Positions 1 through 7,748 of a stretch of 64,000 nt of DNA are shown here, piece by piece (within the stretch, counting starts at the first letter, position 1; every line of letters starts with the position of its first letter). The notes under the pieces are model-generated. The model saw only the letters and a program-made list of their open reading frames with translations. It ran no database searches and was not told the origin of the DNA. The DNA lies in the NCBI RefSeq assembly GCF_024138125.1, contig NZ_CP099993.1, positions 2,790,001 to 2,854,000 on the forward strand. The letters run 5' to 3'. Source of the DNA: Halorussus salilacus. GTDB taxonomy: Archaea; Halobacteriota; Halobacteria; Halobacteriales; Haladaptataceae. Position numbers and translations under genes: made by a program.

Positions 1-191
1 AGCGCTTGCGTGAACATCCGGCCCTCGCTGGCGCGCCAGACCTCCTCGCCGTCTCTCAGTACCGCGAAGTCGGCCGACAGGCCGCTGCGGAACGTCACTT
101 CCTCGGGGTCGTCCCCGACGTTCTCGACCTCGTACTCGAACTCGACCCGGTCGGCCTCGACCGTCGCGGCCACCGAACTTCGTAGCGTCAT
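1..191 (-). CDS. BsuPI-type putative proteinase inhibitor (partial, 3' end cut off)
   Basis: Only the first 63 residues are in the window; the gene runs off the left edge. The start is the ATG at 191, preceded on the minus strand by an A/T run (about 223-233) that could be its promoter. The visible protein is a single beta-rich domain: a VEFEYEVENVG strand, then FRSGLSADFAVL, RDGEEVWRASEGRMFTQA. This pattern of a strand, a G-x-x-A-D-F-x-V stretch and an E-V-W-R stretch followed by R-M-F-T-Q is what I know from BsuPI-related intracellular proteinase inhibitor domains in haloarchaea. No signal peptide is visible, so it probably acts inside the cell. It sits directly downstream of five exported subtilases, which makes an inhibitor role attractive, but inhibition is inferred only from the family name. 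Confidence 0.72.
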   Translation of the reverse strand, partial: MTLRSSVAATVEADRVEFEYEVENVGDDPEEVTFRSGLSADFAVLRDGEEVWRASEGRMFTQA

Positions 192-258
192 ACTTTCTAC
201 TCCGACGCCCCGGGTTGAAAACTTTTTCACGGCGACCGGGAGCGGGGTCGGCCGGAGC

Positions 259-1410
259 CTACAGCCCCAGCGCCGCGGCGGCGTCCACGAGGCCGTCGCC
301 CTGCTCGTCGCTCGGCAGGCCGATATCCTTGGCGGTCTCCCGGAGTCGAGCGCGGGCCTCGTCGGCGTCGTCCCCCTCGGCCATCAGACAGGCCGCGCTC
401 CCGGCCACATGCGCGGCCGCGAACGAGGTGCCGGACACGGACTCGTAGCCGGTGTCGCCGCCGCACGAGAGGGGCGTGAGGTCCGCGCCGGGCGCGGCGA
501 GTTCGATCTCGGGACCGGCCGAGGAGAACGACGCGAGCGCGTCGTTCTCGTCGGTCGCGCTGACCGCGACGACCTCGTCGTAGGCCGCCGGGTAGCTCAC
601 GCAGTCGTCGCATCCGTCGTTTCCGGCCGCGCCGACGAGCAGGAGCCCCCGGTCGGCGGCGTACCGACAGGCGTCCTTCAGGGTCTGAGAGCCCGACTCC
701 GCGCCGAGTGCGAGGACGCCGACGTCTCGGCCCGCGTCCGCGGCGTGCTGGATTCCGGACGCGACGGTCGAGAACGACCCCCGGTCGTCACAGCCCAGGA
801 CCTTGACGGCGTGGAGGGTCGCGTCGGGCGCGACGCCGACGATTCCCCGGTCGTTGTCGACCGCGCCGACGGTCCCCGCGATTCGCGTCCCGTGACCCGA
901 GTCGTCGTCCCAGGCGGTCTCGCAGAGGCCGCAGGAGTTACACCCGTCGTCGCAGTCCACGACGGCGTGTCCGTCGCCGAGGTTCTCCCAGAGGTCGCCG
1001 TGGCTCGCGTCGATGCCCGAATCGATGACCGCGACGTCAGCGCCCGCTCCCGTGTATCCCTCGACGTGAGCGGTCCGCGCGTCGATGGCCCGGACTCCCC
1101 ACGGGACGGTCTGACCGAGCGCTTCGACCGGCCCGTCCCGCTCGACGTACCGGACGCCGGGACGCTCGCCGAGCGCGGCCGCCGCCTCCGCCGGCAGGCG
1201 GAGGGTGGCGGCGTCGAAGGCGAACTCCCGGACCGTCTCGTCGGCGGCGTCGAGCGCGGCATTCCGGCCGCGCTCGGACGCGAACCCGACGTTGACGGTC
1301 ACGCGGTCGTCGGGCGCGGCGGACGCGAGTCCGCCCGCGCCGACGCCCGCGAGCGCGCCGCCGGTCGCTCTGAGAACGCGCCGCCTAGAGGCTCTGTGTT
1401 CCGGATTCAT
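259..1410 (-). CDS. Tat-exported S8 (subtilisin-like) serine protease, copy 1
   Basis: A 383-residue halolysin-like protease. An N-terminal Tat signal (SRRRVLRATGG) ends near residue 31. An inhibitor_I9-like propeptide follows (about 38-95), then the S8 catalytic domain, which ends at the C-terminus with no C-terminal extension. The triad reads Asp130 (VAVIDSGID), His173 (GHGTRIAG) and Ser329 (SGTSFAAAHVAG), with the oxyanion Asn264 (AAGNDG). The substrate-pocket motif that reads SLGG in the other four copies is ALGA here (about 234-237), suggesting altered specificity. Many cysteines lie between the Asp and His boxes (CDDGCNSCGLC) and just after Asn264, as in the sister copies. It starts 16 bp after copy 2 and has no AT-rich promoter of its own, so it is probably co-transcribed with copy 2. 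Confidence 0.93.
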   Translation of the reverse strand: MNPEHRASRRRVLRATGGALAGVGAGGLASAAPDDRVTVNVGFASERGRNAALDAADETVREFAFDAATLRLPAEAAAALGERPGVRYVERDGPVEALGQTVPWGVRAIDARTAHVEGYTGAGADVAVIDSGIDASHGDLWENLGDGHAVVDCDDGCNSCGLCETAWDDDSGHGTRIAGTVGAVDNDRGIVGVAPDATLHAVKVLGCDDRGSFSTVASGIQHAADAGRDVGVLALGAESGSQTLKDACRYAADRGLLLVGAAGNDGCDDCVSYPAAYDEVVAVSATDENDALASFSSAGPEIELAAPGADLTPLSCGGDTGYESVSGTSFAAAHVAGSAACLMAEGDDADEARARLRETAKDIGLPSDEQGDGLVDAAAALGL

Positions 1411-1426
1411 GTTGTAACGTCCGGCG

Positions 1427-2548
1427 TTACAGCCCCACCGCCGCGGCGGCGTCCACGAGGCCGTAGCCCTGCTCGTCGCTGGGCAGGCCGATGTCCTCGG
1501 CGGTGTCTCGCATCCGGGTCCGGGCGTCGGCCGCCGAGTAGCCCTCGCCCGCGAGTAGCGCGGCGACGCCCGAGACGTGGGCGGCGGCGAACGACGTGCC
1601 GCTGAGGGTGGTGCATCCGCCGCCGGAGTCGGTGGTCGGGATGTTCACGCCGGGCGCGGCGAGTTCGATCTCTGGGCCGGTCGAGGAGAACGACGCGAGC
1701 GCGTCGTTCTCGTCGGTCGCGCTGACCGCGACGACCGACGGGTACGCCGCGGGGTAGTTCACGCACCCGTCCCCGCAGGGGCCGCTTCCGCCCGCCGCGC
1801 CGACCAGCAGGACGCCCCGGTCGGCGGCGTACTGGCAGGCGTCCTCGACGGCCGACGACCCGGAACTCCCGCCGAGACTGATGTTGCCGACGTCCCAGCC
1901 CTGTTCGCCGACGTACTCGATTCCCGCCGCGATGTCGGCGTACGACCCCGACCCGGCGTCGTCCAGCACCTTCACGCCGTGGAGGGTCGCGTCGGGTGCG
2001 ACGCCGGTCGTGCAGTCACACGATTGGGATGCCCCGATGACGCCCGCGACGTTCGTCCCGTGGCCGTTGTCGTCGTCCCACGGGTTCTCACAGTCGGTGC
2101 CGAAACACTCGACGAACGCCTTGCCGTTGCCCACGTTCGGCAGACAGGGATTGTCGGCGTCGATGCCGGTGTCGATGACGGCCACGTCGGCCCCCTCGCC
2201 CGCGTAGCCGCTGGCGTTCGCTTCGTCGGCACCGATTCGGGTGCGCCCCCACGACAGCGCCCGCATCCGGCCGTTCGCCTCGACGTAGCGAACGTTCGGG
2301 TTGCTGTCGAGAGTTTCGACCGCCCGCTTCGGGACGCGGACGGTCATCGCGTCGAAGGCGAACTCCCGAACCGTCTCGTCGGCGGCGTCGAGCGCGGCCT
2401 TCCGGCCGCGCTCGGACTTGAATCCGACGTTGATCTCCACCGTGTCGTCGGGCGCGGCCGACGCCACGCCGCCCGCGCCGAGCGCGAGGAGCGACCCGCC
2501 GGTGGTCTGGAGCACTGTTCGTCGGGAAACGCGGTCGTTGTGGAACAT
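1427..2548 (-). CDS. Tat-exported S8 (subtilisin-like) serine protease, copy 2; oxyanion Asn replaced by Gly
   Basis: A 373-residue subtilase. I use the ATG at 2548; an adjacent GTG at 2551 is possible. The Tat motif is SRRTVLQTTGG, followed by an I9-type prodomain (about 38-95) and the catalytic domain. Asp126 (VAVIDTGID), His163 (GHGTNVAG) and Ser319 (SGTSFAAAHVSG) are present. At the place where the sister copies have AAGNDG, this one reads AAGGSG, so the oxyanion-hole Asn is Gly254. Subtilisins lacking this Asn normally lose most activity, so this copy may be a weak or specialised enzyme. The pocket motif SLGG is intact. Cysteines cluster at CFGTDC, SCDC and PCGDGC. It has its own promoter region (2574-2605) and probably leads a two-gene unit with copy 1. 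Confidence 0.93.
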   Translation of the reverse strand: MFHNDRVSRRTVLQTTGGSLLALGAGGVASAAPDDTVEINVGFKSERGRKAALDAADETVREFAFDAMTVRVPKRAVETLDSNPNVRYVEANGRMRALSWGRTRIGADEANASGYAGEGADVAVIDTGIDADNPCLPNVGNGKAFVECFGTDCENPWDDDNGHGTNVAGVIGASQSCDCTTGVAPDATLHGVKVLDDAGSGSYADIAAGIEYVGEQGWDVGNISLGGSSGSSAVEDACQYAADRGVLLVGAAGGSGPCGDGCVNYPAAYPSVVAVSATDENDALASFSSTGPEIELAAPGVNIPTTDSGGGCTTLSGTSFAAAHVSGVAALLAGEGYSAADARTRMRDTAEDIGLPSDEQGYGLVDAAAAVGL

Positions 2549-2573
2549 CACTCGGAATATTCTCTCGAACTAA

Positions 2574-2605
2574 CTAATAATTTATTAGCTAGCTGAAACT
2601 AATAC
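2574..2605 (-). promoter_or_regulatory. Promoter of protease copy 2 (palindromic TATA region)
   Basis: About 26-40 bases before the ATG at 2548 lies a perfect 7-bp-arm palindrome (ctaataa-t-ttattag, 2574-2588) that includes the likely TATA box. It is followed outward by agctagct and by an actaatac element 46-57 bases upstream, at the same distance as related elements in front of copies 3-5. Confidence 0.55.
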
Positions 2606-2653
2606 AACTGCCTGAGTCGGACCCGTGTCGGCGAGTCGCTTCGGACGCCGAAG

Positions 2654-2658
2654 AAAAA
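2654..2658 (-). terminator. T-run behind protease copy 3
   Basis: Five consecutive T on the minus strand, about 50 bases past the stop of copy 3 and before the promoter of copy 2. Short T-runs are the usual archaeal termination signal. Weak but well placed. Confidence 0.35.
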
Positions 2659-2707
2659 CGCGAGGGGACCGGCGGTGTAGCTACGTCGAGCCGCGGATTC
2701 GACGCGC

Positions 2708-3865
2708 TCAGTTGTCGCTGGAGTCGTAGCCGAGCGCGGCGGCCACGTCGAGCAGGCCGTAGCCCTGCTCGTTGCTACCGAGACCGATGTCCTCGGCGGT
2801 GTTCTGGAGGCGCGAGCGGGTGTCGCCCGGGCCGTAGCCGTTGGCGCGCAGGAGGCCCGCGGCACCCGAGACGTGCGGGCAGGCCATCGACGTGCCCGAG
2901 AGGGTGTCGTAGCCGCCGTCGGTGTACGTCGAGTAGATGTCGGCACCCGGCGCGGCGAGTTCGACCTCGGGGCCGGTCGAGGAGAACGACGCGAGGTCGT
3001 CGCTCTCGTTGGTCGCGCTGACCGCGATGACCTCGTCGTAGGCGGCGGGGTAGCCCACGCAGTCCGAACACGGGCCGTCGTTGCCCGCGGCCGCGACCAG
3101 CGTGACGCCTCGGTCGGTGGCGTACTCGACCGCGTCGCGAACCGTCGAGGAGGCACTGCCGCCGAGGCTGAGGCTCCCGACGTCGTAGCCCTGGTCGGCG
3201 GTCCACTGGATGCCGTCGGCGATGTCGGAGTACGACCCGCCGCCGTTGGAGTCGAGCACCTTGACCGCGTGGAGGGTCACGTCGGGAGCGACGCCGACGA
3301 CGCCCTCGTCGTTGCCGCGGATGGCCCCGGCGATACCGGCGCAGTGGGTGCCGTGACCGTTGTCGTCGTCCCAGTCGTAGCGGCAGTCGCCGTACCAGGT
3401 GGAACAACCGGTCGCCGCGTACCCCGCGCCGAGGTTGGCCCGGAGGTCGGGGTGGTCGGAGTCGATACCCGTGTCGATGATGGCGACGTCTGCGCCCGCA
3501 CCGGTGTCGCCGTTCCGATGGGCGACCTCGGCGTCGACGCGGTCGACGCCCCACGGCAGGGTCTCTGCGAGCGCTTCCATCCGGCCGTTCTCCTCGACGT
3601 ACCGGACGTTGGGGTTCTCGTCGAGGGCCTCGACCGCCTTCTTCGGGGCCTGAATGGTCACCGCATCGAACGGGAACTCCCGAACCGTCTCGTCGGCGGC
3701 GTCGAGCGCGGCCTTCCGGCCGCGCTCGGACGCGAACCCGACGTTGACCTCGACCGTGTCGTCGGGCTTGGCCGCCGCGAGTCCGGTCGCGCTGAGCGCG
3801 GCGACGGAACTGCCGGTCGCTTTCAGTACGTCACGCCTCGATACGCCGTTGATTTCACCCAACAT
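2708..3865 (-). CDS. Tat-exported S8 (subtilisin-like) serine protease, copy 3
   Basis: A 385-residue halolysin-like protease. The ATG at 3865 is chosen because it places the Tat signal (SRRDVLKATG) eight residues in and the TATA box 30 bases upstream; an ATG 18 bases earlier is in frame. Order: Tat signal, I9-type propeptide (about 38-97), S8 domain to the end. Catalytic residues are Asp131 (IIDTGIDSDHPD), His171 (GHGTHCAG), Asn262 (AAAGNDG) and Ser326 (SGTSMACPHVSG), all intact. The pocket motif SLGG is present. A Cys pair follows the Asn box (PCSDC), and further Cys lie between the Asp and His boxes. The C-terminus has no extension of the kind found in longer halolysins. Probably activated outside the cell by prodomain removal. 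Confidence 0.95.
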   Translation of the reverse strand: MLGEINGVSRRDVLKATGSSVAALSATGLAAAKPDDTVEVNVGFASERGRKAALDAADETVREFPFDAVTIQAPKKAVEALDENPNVRYVEENGRMEALAETLPWGVDRVDAEVAHRNGDTGAGADVAIIDTGIDSDHPDLRANLGAGYAATGCSTWYGDCRYDWDDDNGHGTHCAGIAGAIRGNDEGVVGVAPDVTLHAVKVLDSNGGGSYSDIADGIQWTADQGYDVGSLSLGGSASSTVRDAVEYATDRGVTLVAAAGNDGPCSDCVGYPAAYDEVIAVSATNESDDLASFSSTGPEVELAAPGADIYSTYTDGGYDTLSGTSMACPHVSGAAGLLRANGYGPGDTRSRLQNTAEDIGLGSNEQGYGLLDVAAALGYDSSDN

Positions 3866-3888
3866 TGCATGTAAACAATGCAACTTAT

Positions 3889-3923
3889 TGAATATAAATT
3901 TTATCTAGCTTTAACTAGAATAA
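3889..3923 (-). promoter_or_regulatory. Promoter of protease copy 3 with adjacent inverted repeat
   Basis: A TATA-like stretch (gaatataaatttta, 3889-3902) is centred about 30 bases before the start at 3865. Immediately upstream is an inverted repeat, tctag-6-ctaga (3904-3919), continuing into agaataa. The placement upstream of TATA would suit an activator site. Confidence 0.55.
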
Positions 3924-4069
3924 ATCCGTTAAATGGTTTTTACGGCTGTTTGGCAGTGGTAGGATGAGCCGTTCGGTGCTGGCCGGAGTGTCAGACGGAG
4001 TGGGTCCCGACGGTGACGACTGGCCGAGAGAGAACGGCGACCGAGGTCGGAGTCGCAACGATGGGTCCG

Positions 4070-4076
4070 AAAAAAA
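4070..4076 (-). terminator. T-run behind protease copy 4
   Basis: Seven consecutive T on the minus strand, 37 bases past the stop of copy 4 and before the promoter of copy 3. Typical of archaeal intrinsic termination; it would separate the two transcripts. Confidence 0.5.
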
Positions 4077-4112
4077 GTCGAGGAGTGGTCTGGTGACCGG
4101 AACCGCGGTCGT

Positions 4113-5303
4113 TCAGTTGTCGCTGGAGTCGTAGCCGAGCGCGGCGGCGGCGTCGAGCAGGCCCGCGCCCGACTCGTTGTCGCCGAGACCGATGTCCTCG
4201 GCCGTGTCCTTGATCTGCTGGCGAACCTCCTCCCGCGTGTTACCGTTCGCCATGAGCAGTCCCGCCACACCGGCGACGTGGGGGCACGCCATCGAGGTGC
4301 CCGAGAACGTGTCGTAGCCGCCGTCGGTCGCGACCGTCGAGTAGACGTCGCTGCCGGGCGCGGCGATCTCGACTTCGGGACCCTGACTGGAGAAGCTCGA
4401 GAGCTCGTCGCTGTCGTTGGTCGAGCTGACCGCCATGACCTCGTCGTAGGCGGCGGGGTGACCGACACAGTCGGTACACTCGCCGTCGTTGCCAGCCGCG
4501 GCCACGAGGAACACGCCCTGGTCGGCGGCGTACTGAACTGCGTCCTGAACGGCCGACGAGGGGTCGCCACCGAGACTCATCGAGGCGACGTCGTAGCCCT
4601 GATCGGCGGTCCACTCGATGCCCGCCGCGATGTCGGAGTTGCTACCGCTGCCACACTTGTCCAGCACCTTCACCGCGTGGAGAGTGGCCTCGGTCGAGAC
4701 GCCGACCACGCCGAGGTCGTTGTCGACGGCGTTGGCGGTCCCGGCGCAGTGAGTGCCGTGGTCGTTGTCGTCGTCCCACGACTGGTTGCAGGTGTTGCTC
4801 GCGGGCTTCGCGCCGAACCGGCAGCCACCGCCCGTGTCACAGGTGACGAACGCCTCGCCCTCGCCGAGGTTGGCCTGAAGGTCCTCGTGGTCGGAGTCGA
4901 TACCGGTGTCGATGATGGCGATGTCGGCACCCGAACCGGTGTCGCCGTTGTCGTGGGCGACCTCGGCGTCGACGCGGTCGACGCCCCACGGGAGGTCCTG
5001 GGCGAGCGCGTGCATCGTGCCGTTCTCCTCGACGTAGCGGATGTTGGGGTTGCTCTCCAGCGCCGTAGCGGCCTTCTTCGCCGCGCGGATGGTGACGACG
5101 TCGATGGAGTTGAACTCCCGGACCGTCTCGTCGGCCTTGTCGAGTGCGGCACCGCGCCCGCGCTCGGACTTGAATCCGACGTTGACCTCGACCGTGTCGT
5201 CGGGCTTGGCCGCCGCGAGACCGCTTCCCGCCGCGGTCGCCACGGACGCACCGGCCACTTTCAGAACGCTTCGTCTCGAAACACCATTGTCATTATGTAG
5301 CAT
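4113..5303 (-). CDS. Tat-exported S8 (subtilisin-like) serine protease, copy 4
   Basis: A 396-residue subtilase starting at the ATG at 5303, which gives MLHNDNGVSRRSVLK with a clear Tat motif; a longer reading frame upstream runs through the promoter and is rejected. Order: Tat signal to about residue 32, I9-type prodomain (38-100), S8 domain. Asp132 (IIDTGIDSDHED), His182 (DHGTHCAG), Asn272 (AAAGNDG) and Ser337 (SGTSMACPHVAG) are intact, as is the SLGG pocket motif. Copies 4 and 5 are the most alike, nearly identical over long stretches including the N-terminus and the C-terminal ALGYDSSD tail, pointing to a recent duplication. A Cys-bearing insert (CDTGGGCRFG...NTC) lies between the Asp and His boxes. 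Confidence 0.95.
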   Translation of the reverse strand: MLHNDNGVSRRSVLKVAGASVATAAGSGLAAAKPDDTVEVNVGFKSERGRGAALDKADETVREFNSIDVVTIRAAKKAATALESNPNIRYVEENGTMHALAQDLPWGVDRVDAEVAHDNGDTGSGADIAIIDTGIDSDHEDLQANLGEGEAFVTCDTGGGCRFGAKPASNTCNQSWDDDNDHGTHCAGTANAVDNDLGVVGVSTEATLHAVKVLDKCGSGSNSDIAAGIEWTADQGYDVASMSLGGDPSSAVQDAVQYAADQGVFLVAAAGNDGECTDCVGHPAAYDEVMAVSSTNDSDELSSFSSQGPEVEIAAPGSDVYSTVATDGGYDTFSGTSMACPHVAGVAGLLMANGNTREEVRQQIKDTAEDIGLGDNESGAGLLDAAAALGYDSSDN

Positions 5304-5326
5304 CGCACTTGGGGAGTGTGCACACA

Positions 5327-5361
5327 CCAATAAAATACTTTCTATTCGCCAGTTAAAATAA
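5327..5361 (-). promoter_or_regulatory. Promoter of protease copy 4
   Basis: On the minus strand an A/T box (aaagtattttattgg, 5327-5341) is centred about 30 bases before the ATG at 5303. A ttaaaataa word lies 50-58 bases upstream (5353-5361), and the same word occurs 55-63 bases before copy 5. A gtgtgcacac palindrome lies between the TATA box and the start. Confidence 0.5.
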
Positions 5362-5584
5362 TACACGACTAACAATATATCCGTGATAAGTATAGAAAAT
5401 TAACCTATCGCTGGATTAATTCGGGGGAGAAAATGGATGACGGAGCCATACTGCGGCGGTCGGAGACCGAACGGACTCCCGTTCGCGGCGTCGGGAGAAC
5501 GTCGGCCTCCGGTGCGAAGACGGTGAAGCGTCCGGCTTCACAGACCCGGAATCGGCGTTACCTCGGTCGTCGCTGGAGGTCGGC

Positions 5585-6772
5585 TCAGTCGTCGCTGGAG
5601 TCGTAGCCGAGCGCGGCGGCGGCGTCGAGCAGGCCCGCGCCGGACTCGTTGTCGCCGAGACCGATGTCCTCGGCCGTGTCCTTCAGCTGCTGGCGGGTGG
5701 TCGCGGCGTCGTTGCCGTCGGCGATGAGCTGACCCGCGGCACCGGCGACGTGGGGGCACGCCATCGAGGTGCCCGAGAACGTGTCGTAGCCGCCGGGAAT
5801 CGTCGAGTAGACGTCGCTTCCGGGCGCTGCGATCTCGACCTCCGACCCGGTCGAGGAGAAGCTCGAGAGCTCGTCGCTGTCGTTGGTCGAGCTGACCGCC
5901 ATGACCTCGTCGTAGGCGGCGGGGTGACCGACACAGTCGGTACACTCGCCGTCGTTACCGGCCGCGGCCACGAGGAACACGCCCTCACTGGCGGCGTACT
6001 CGACCGCGTCCTTGAGCGTCGACGAGGCGTCGCCGCCGAGGCTCATCGAGGCGACGTCCCAGCCCTGGTCGGCGACGTACTCGATGCCCGCCGCGATGTC
6101 GGACATCGAACCGCCACCGCCACAGTCCAGCACCTTGACGGCGTGGAGGGTCGCCTCGGTCGAGACGCCCACGACGCCCTCGGAGTTGTCGACCCCGTCG
6201 GCGGTCCCGGCGCAGTGGGTGCCGTGGTCGTTGTCGTCGTCCCACGGCTCGTTACAGGCGTTGTCGTTGCCCTGGAACGAACAGCTTCCGGTGAAGCCGC
6301 CGGTGCCACACTCGACGAACGCCTTGCCCGCGCCGAGGTTGGCCTGGAGGTCGGGGTGGTCGGAGTCGATACCCGTGTCGATGATGGCGATGTCGGTACC
6401 CTCGCCCGTGTTCCCGTTGGCGTGAGCCACCTCGGCGTCGACGCGGTCGACGCCCCACGGGAGGTCCTGAGCCAGCGCGTGCATCGTGCCGTTCTCCTCG
6501 ACGTAGCGGATGTTGGGGTTGCTCTCCAGCGCCGTAGCCGCCTTCTTCGGCAGGCGGAGCGTGAGAGCGTCGATGGAGTTGAACTCCCGGACCGTCTCGT
6601 CGGCCTTGTCGAGGGCGGCACCGCGCCCGCGGTCGGACTTGAACCCGACGTTGACTTCGACCGTGTCGTCGGGCTTGGCGGCCGCGAGACCGCTTCCCGC
6701 CGCGGTCGCCACCGACGCACCGGCCAGCTTCAGTACATTACGCCTCGAAACACCATTGTCATTACCCAGCAT
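5585..6772 (-). CDS. Tat-exported S8 (subtilisin-like) serine protease, copy 5
   Basis: A 395-residue halolysin-like protease and first gene of the array in transcription order. The Tat motif is SRRNVLKLAG; the mature enzyme probably follows an I9-type prodomain (about 38-100). The triad is Asp132 (IIDTGIDSDHPD), His183 (DHGTHCAG) and Ser336 (SGTSMACPHVAG), with oxyanion Asn273 and the SLGG motif. The loop between the Asp and His boxes is longest here and contains three Cys (CGTGGFTGSC...ACNEPW). A GECTDC pair follows the Asn box. All five copies share this Cys pattern, which hints at disulfides in the exported enzyme. Small 7-bp-arm hairpins in the gap behind the gene (for example 5524-5542) could help end transcription. 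Confidence 0.95.
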   Translation of the reverse strand: MLGNDNGVSRRNVLKLAGASVATAAGSGLAAAKPDDTVEVNVGFKSDRGRGAALDKADETVREFNSIDALTLRLPKKAATALESNPNIRYVEENGTMHALAQDLPWGVDRVDAEVAHANGNTGEGTDIAIIDTGIDSDHPDLQANLGAGKAFVECGTGGFTGSCSFQGNDNACNEPWDDDNDHGTHCAGTADGVDNSEGVVGVSTEATLHAVKVLDCGGGGSMSDIAAGIEYVADQGWDVASMSLGGDASSTLKDAVEYAASEGVFLVAAAGNDGECTDCVGHPAAYDEVMAVSSTNDSDELSSFSSTGSEVEIAAPGSDVYSTIPGGYDTFSGTSMACPHVAGAAGQLIADGNDAATTRQQLKDTAEDIGLGDNESGAGLLDAAAALGYDSSDD

Positions 6773-6796
6773 GACGTGTGATAATTAGACCCATGA

Positions 6797-6843
6797 GGTA
6801 TAAGTTTTACTAATCTACTTTTGTCATTAAAATAAGTAGATTA
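6797..6843 (-). promoter_or_regulatory. Promoter of protease copy 5 with perfect 10-bp inverted repeat
   Basis: A TATA-like box (minus strand taaaacttatacc, 6797-6809) is centred about 30 bases before the start at 6772. Directly upstream are perfect 10-bp inverted arms, taatctactt (6811-6820) and aagtagatta (6834-6843), 13 bases apart. The site lies between the divergent protease and DUF2797 genes, closer to the protease. Confidence 0.6.
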
Positions 6844-6929
6844 CCATAATATTGTTTGTTGGGACGAGAGCGCAACCACTCGCCGAATCGAACGCCACAC
6901 ATTTACCGAGTCGATGCCTACCGGGAGGC

Positions 6930-7685
6930 GTGCAGATCGTCGGCTACGAGACCGAGAGCGAAGACGGCGGTCCGGCGCTCCTCGTCGGCGATGACGGACG
7001 CGTCCGACGCGAGCGCCTGACCCCGGGCCGCGACCTCGCCTACTCGCTCGGTCGGCGGCGGTGCGCCGGGGCCCTCGACGGGACGACCCACCGCGAGTGC
7101 GACGCCACAGACGCCCCGTTCTGCGAGGCGCACGCCTCTACGTGGGTCTGCGCGCGGTGTACCGGCACCTGTCTCAAGGACGAGATGGACTGCCACGAGG
7201 ACCACGCGATATATCTCGCCGCCTTCGCGCCCGCGACGTTCAAGGTCGGGGTCACCCGCGAGTGGCGGCTCCGGACTCGCCTGCGCGAGCAGGGGGCCGA
7301 CCGCGCGGCCCACCTCCGGACCGTCTCGAACGGCCGCGTCGCCCGCGAGATAGAGTCCCGAATCGCCCGCGAGTACACCGACCGGGTCCGGGTCCCCGAC
7401 AAGATAGACGGCCTCCACCGCGAGGTGGACGAGTCGGCGTGGTCGGCGACGCTCGCGGCGTTCGACCACGAGGCGACGTTCGAGTTCGACTACGGCCTCG
7501 CTCTCGACTCGGGGCCGGTCCCCGAGACGATGGCGACCGGGGAGGTGGTCGGGGTTCAGGGTCGGGTGCTGGTCCTGGAACGCGGCGAGACGACCTACGC
7601 GGTGGACCTCCGGGACCTCGTGGGCTACGAGGTCCGCGAGGAAGCGAGCGACAGGGCGTTGCAGTCGAGTCTGGCCGCGTTCTGA
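6930..7685 (+). CDS. DUF2797 family protein
   Basis: 251 residues from a GTG at 6930, chosen because it gives the family-like beginning MQIVGYE; the frame stays open further upstream, but that part resembles no protein and overlaps the promoter. The N-terminal part holds a Cys/His-rich segment (RRRCAGAL, HRECDA, PFCEAH, CARCTGTC) that probably binds zinc. The middle has an IYLAAFAPATFKVGVTRE segment with downstream Arg and Glu residues, reminiscent of GIY-YIG nuclease folds. The C-terminal third is a small beta-rich domain. The biochemical role of DUF2797 is not established to my knowledge. It is transcribed divergently from the protease array. Confidence 0.85.
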   Translation: MQIVGYETESEDGGPALLVGDDGRVRRERLTPGRDLAYSLGRRRCAGALDGTTHRECDATDAPFCEAHASTWVCARCTGTCLKDEMDCHEDHAIYLAAFAPATFKVGVTREWRLRTRLREQGADRAAHLRTVSNGRVAREIESRIAREYTDRVRVPDKIDGLHREVDESAWSATLAAFDHEATFEFDYGLALDSGPVPETMATGEVVGVQGRVLVLERGETTYAVDLRDLVGYEVREEASDRALQSSLAAF

Positions 7686-7748
7686 CTCGGTCTCGGACGG
7701 CGGCGAAGTACCGTAATCGACAAGAATCGCGACTGCGACTCCCCGCTA

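Noticed and set aside
6852-6929. 26-residue extension of the DUF2797 protein
   Set aside because: It lies in promoter-like sequence, and the GTG at 6930 gives the expected family start.
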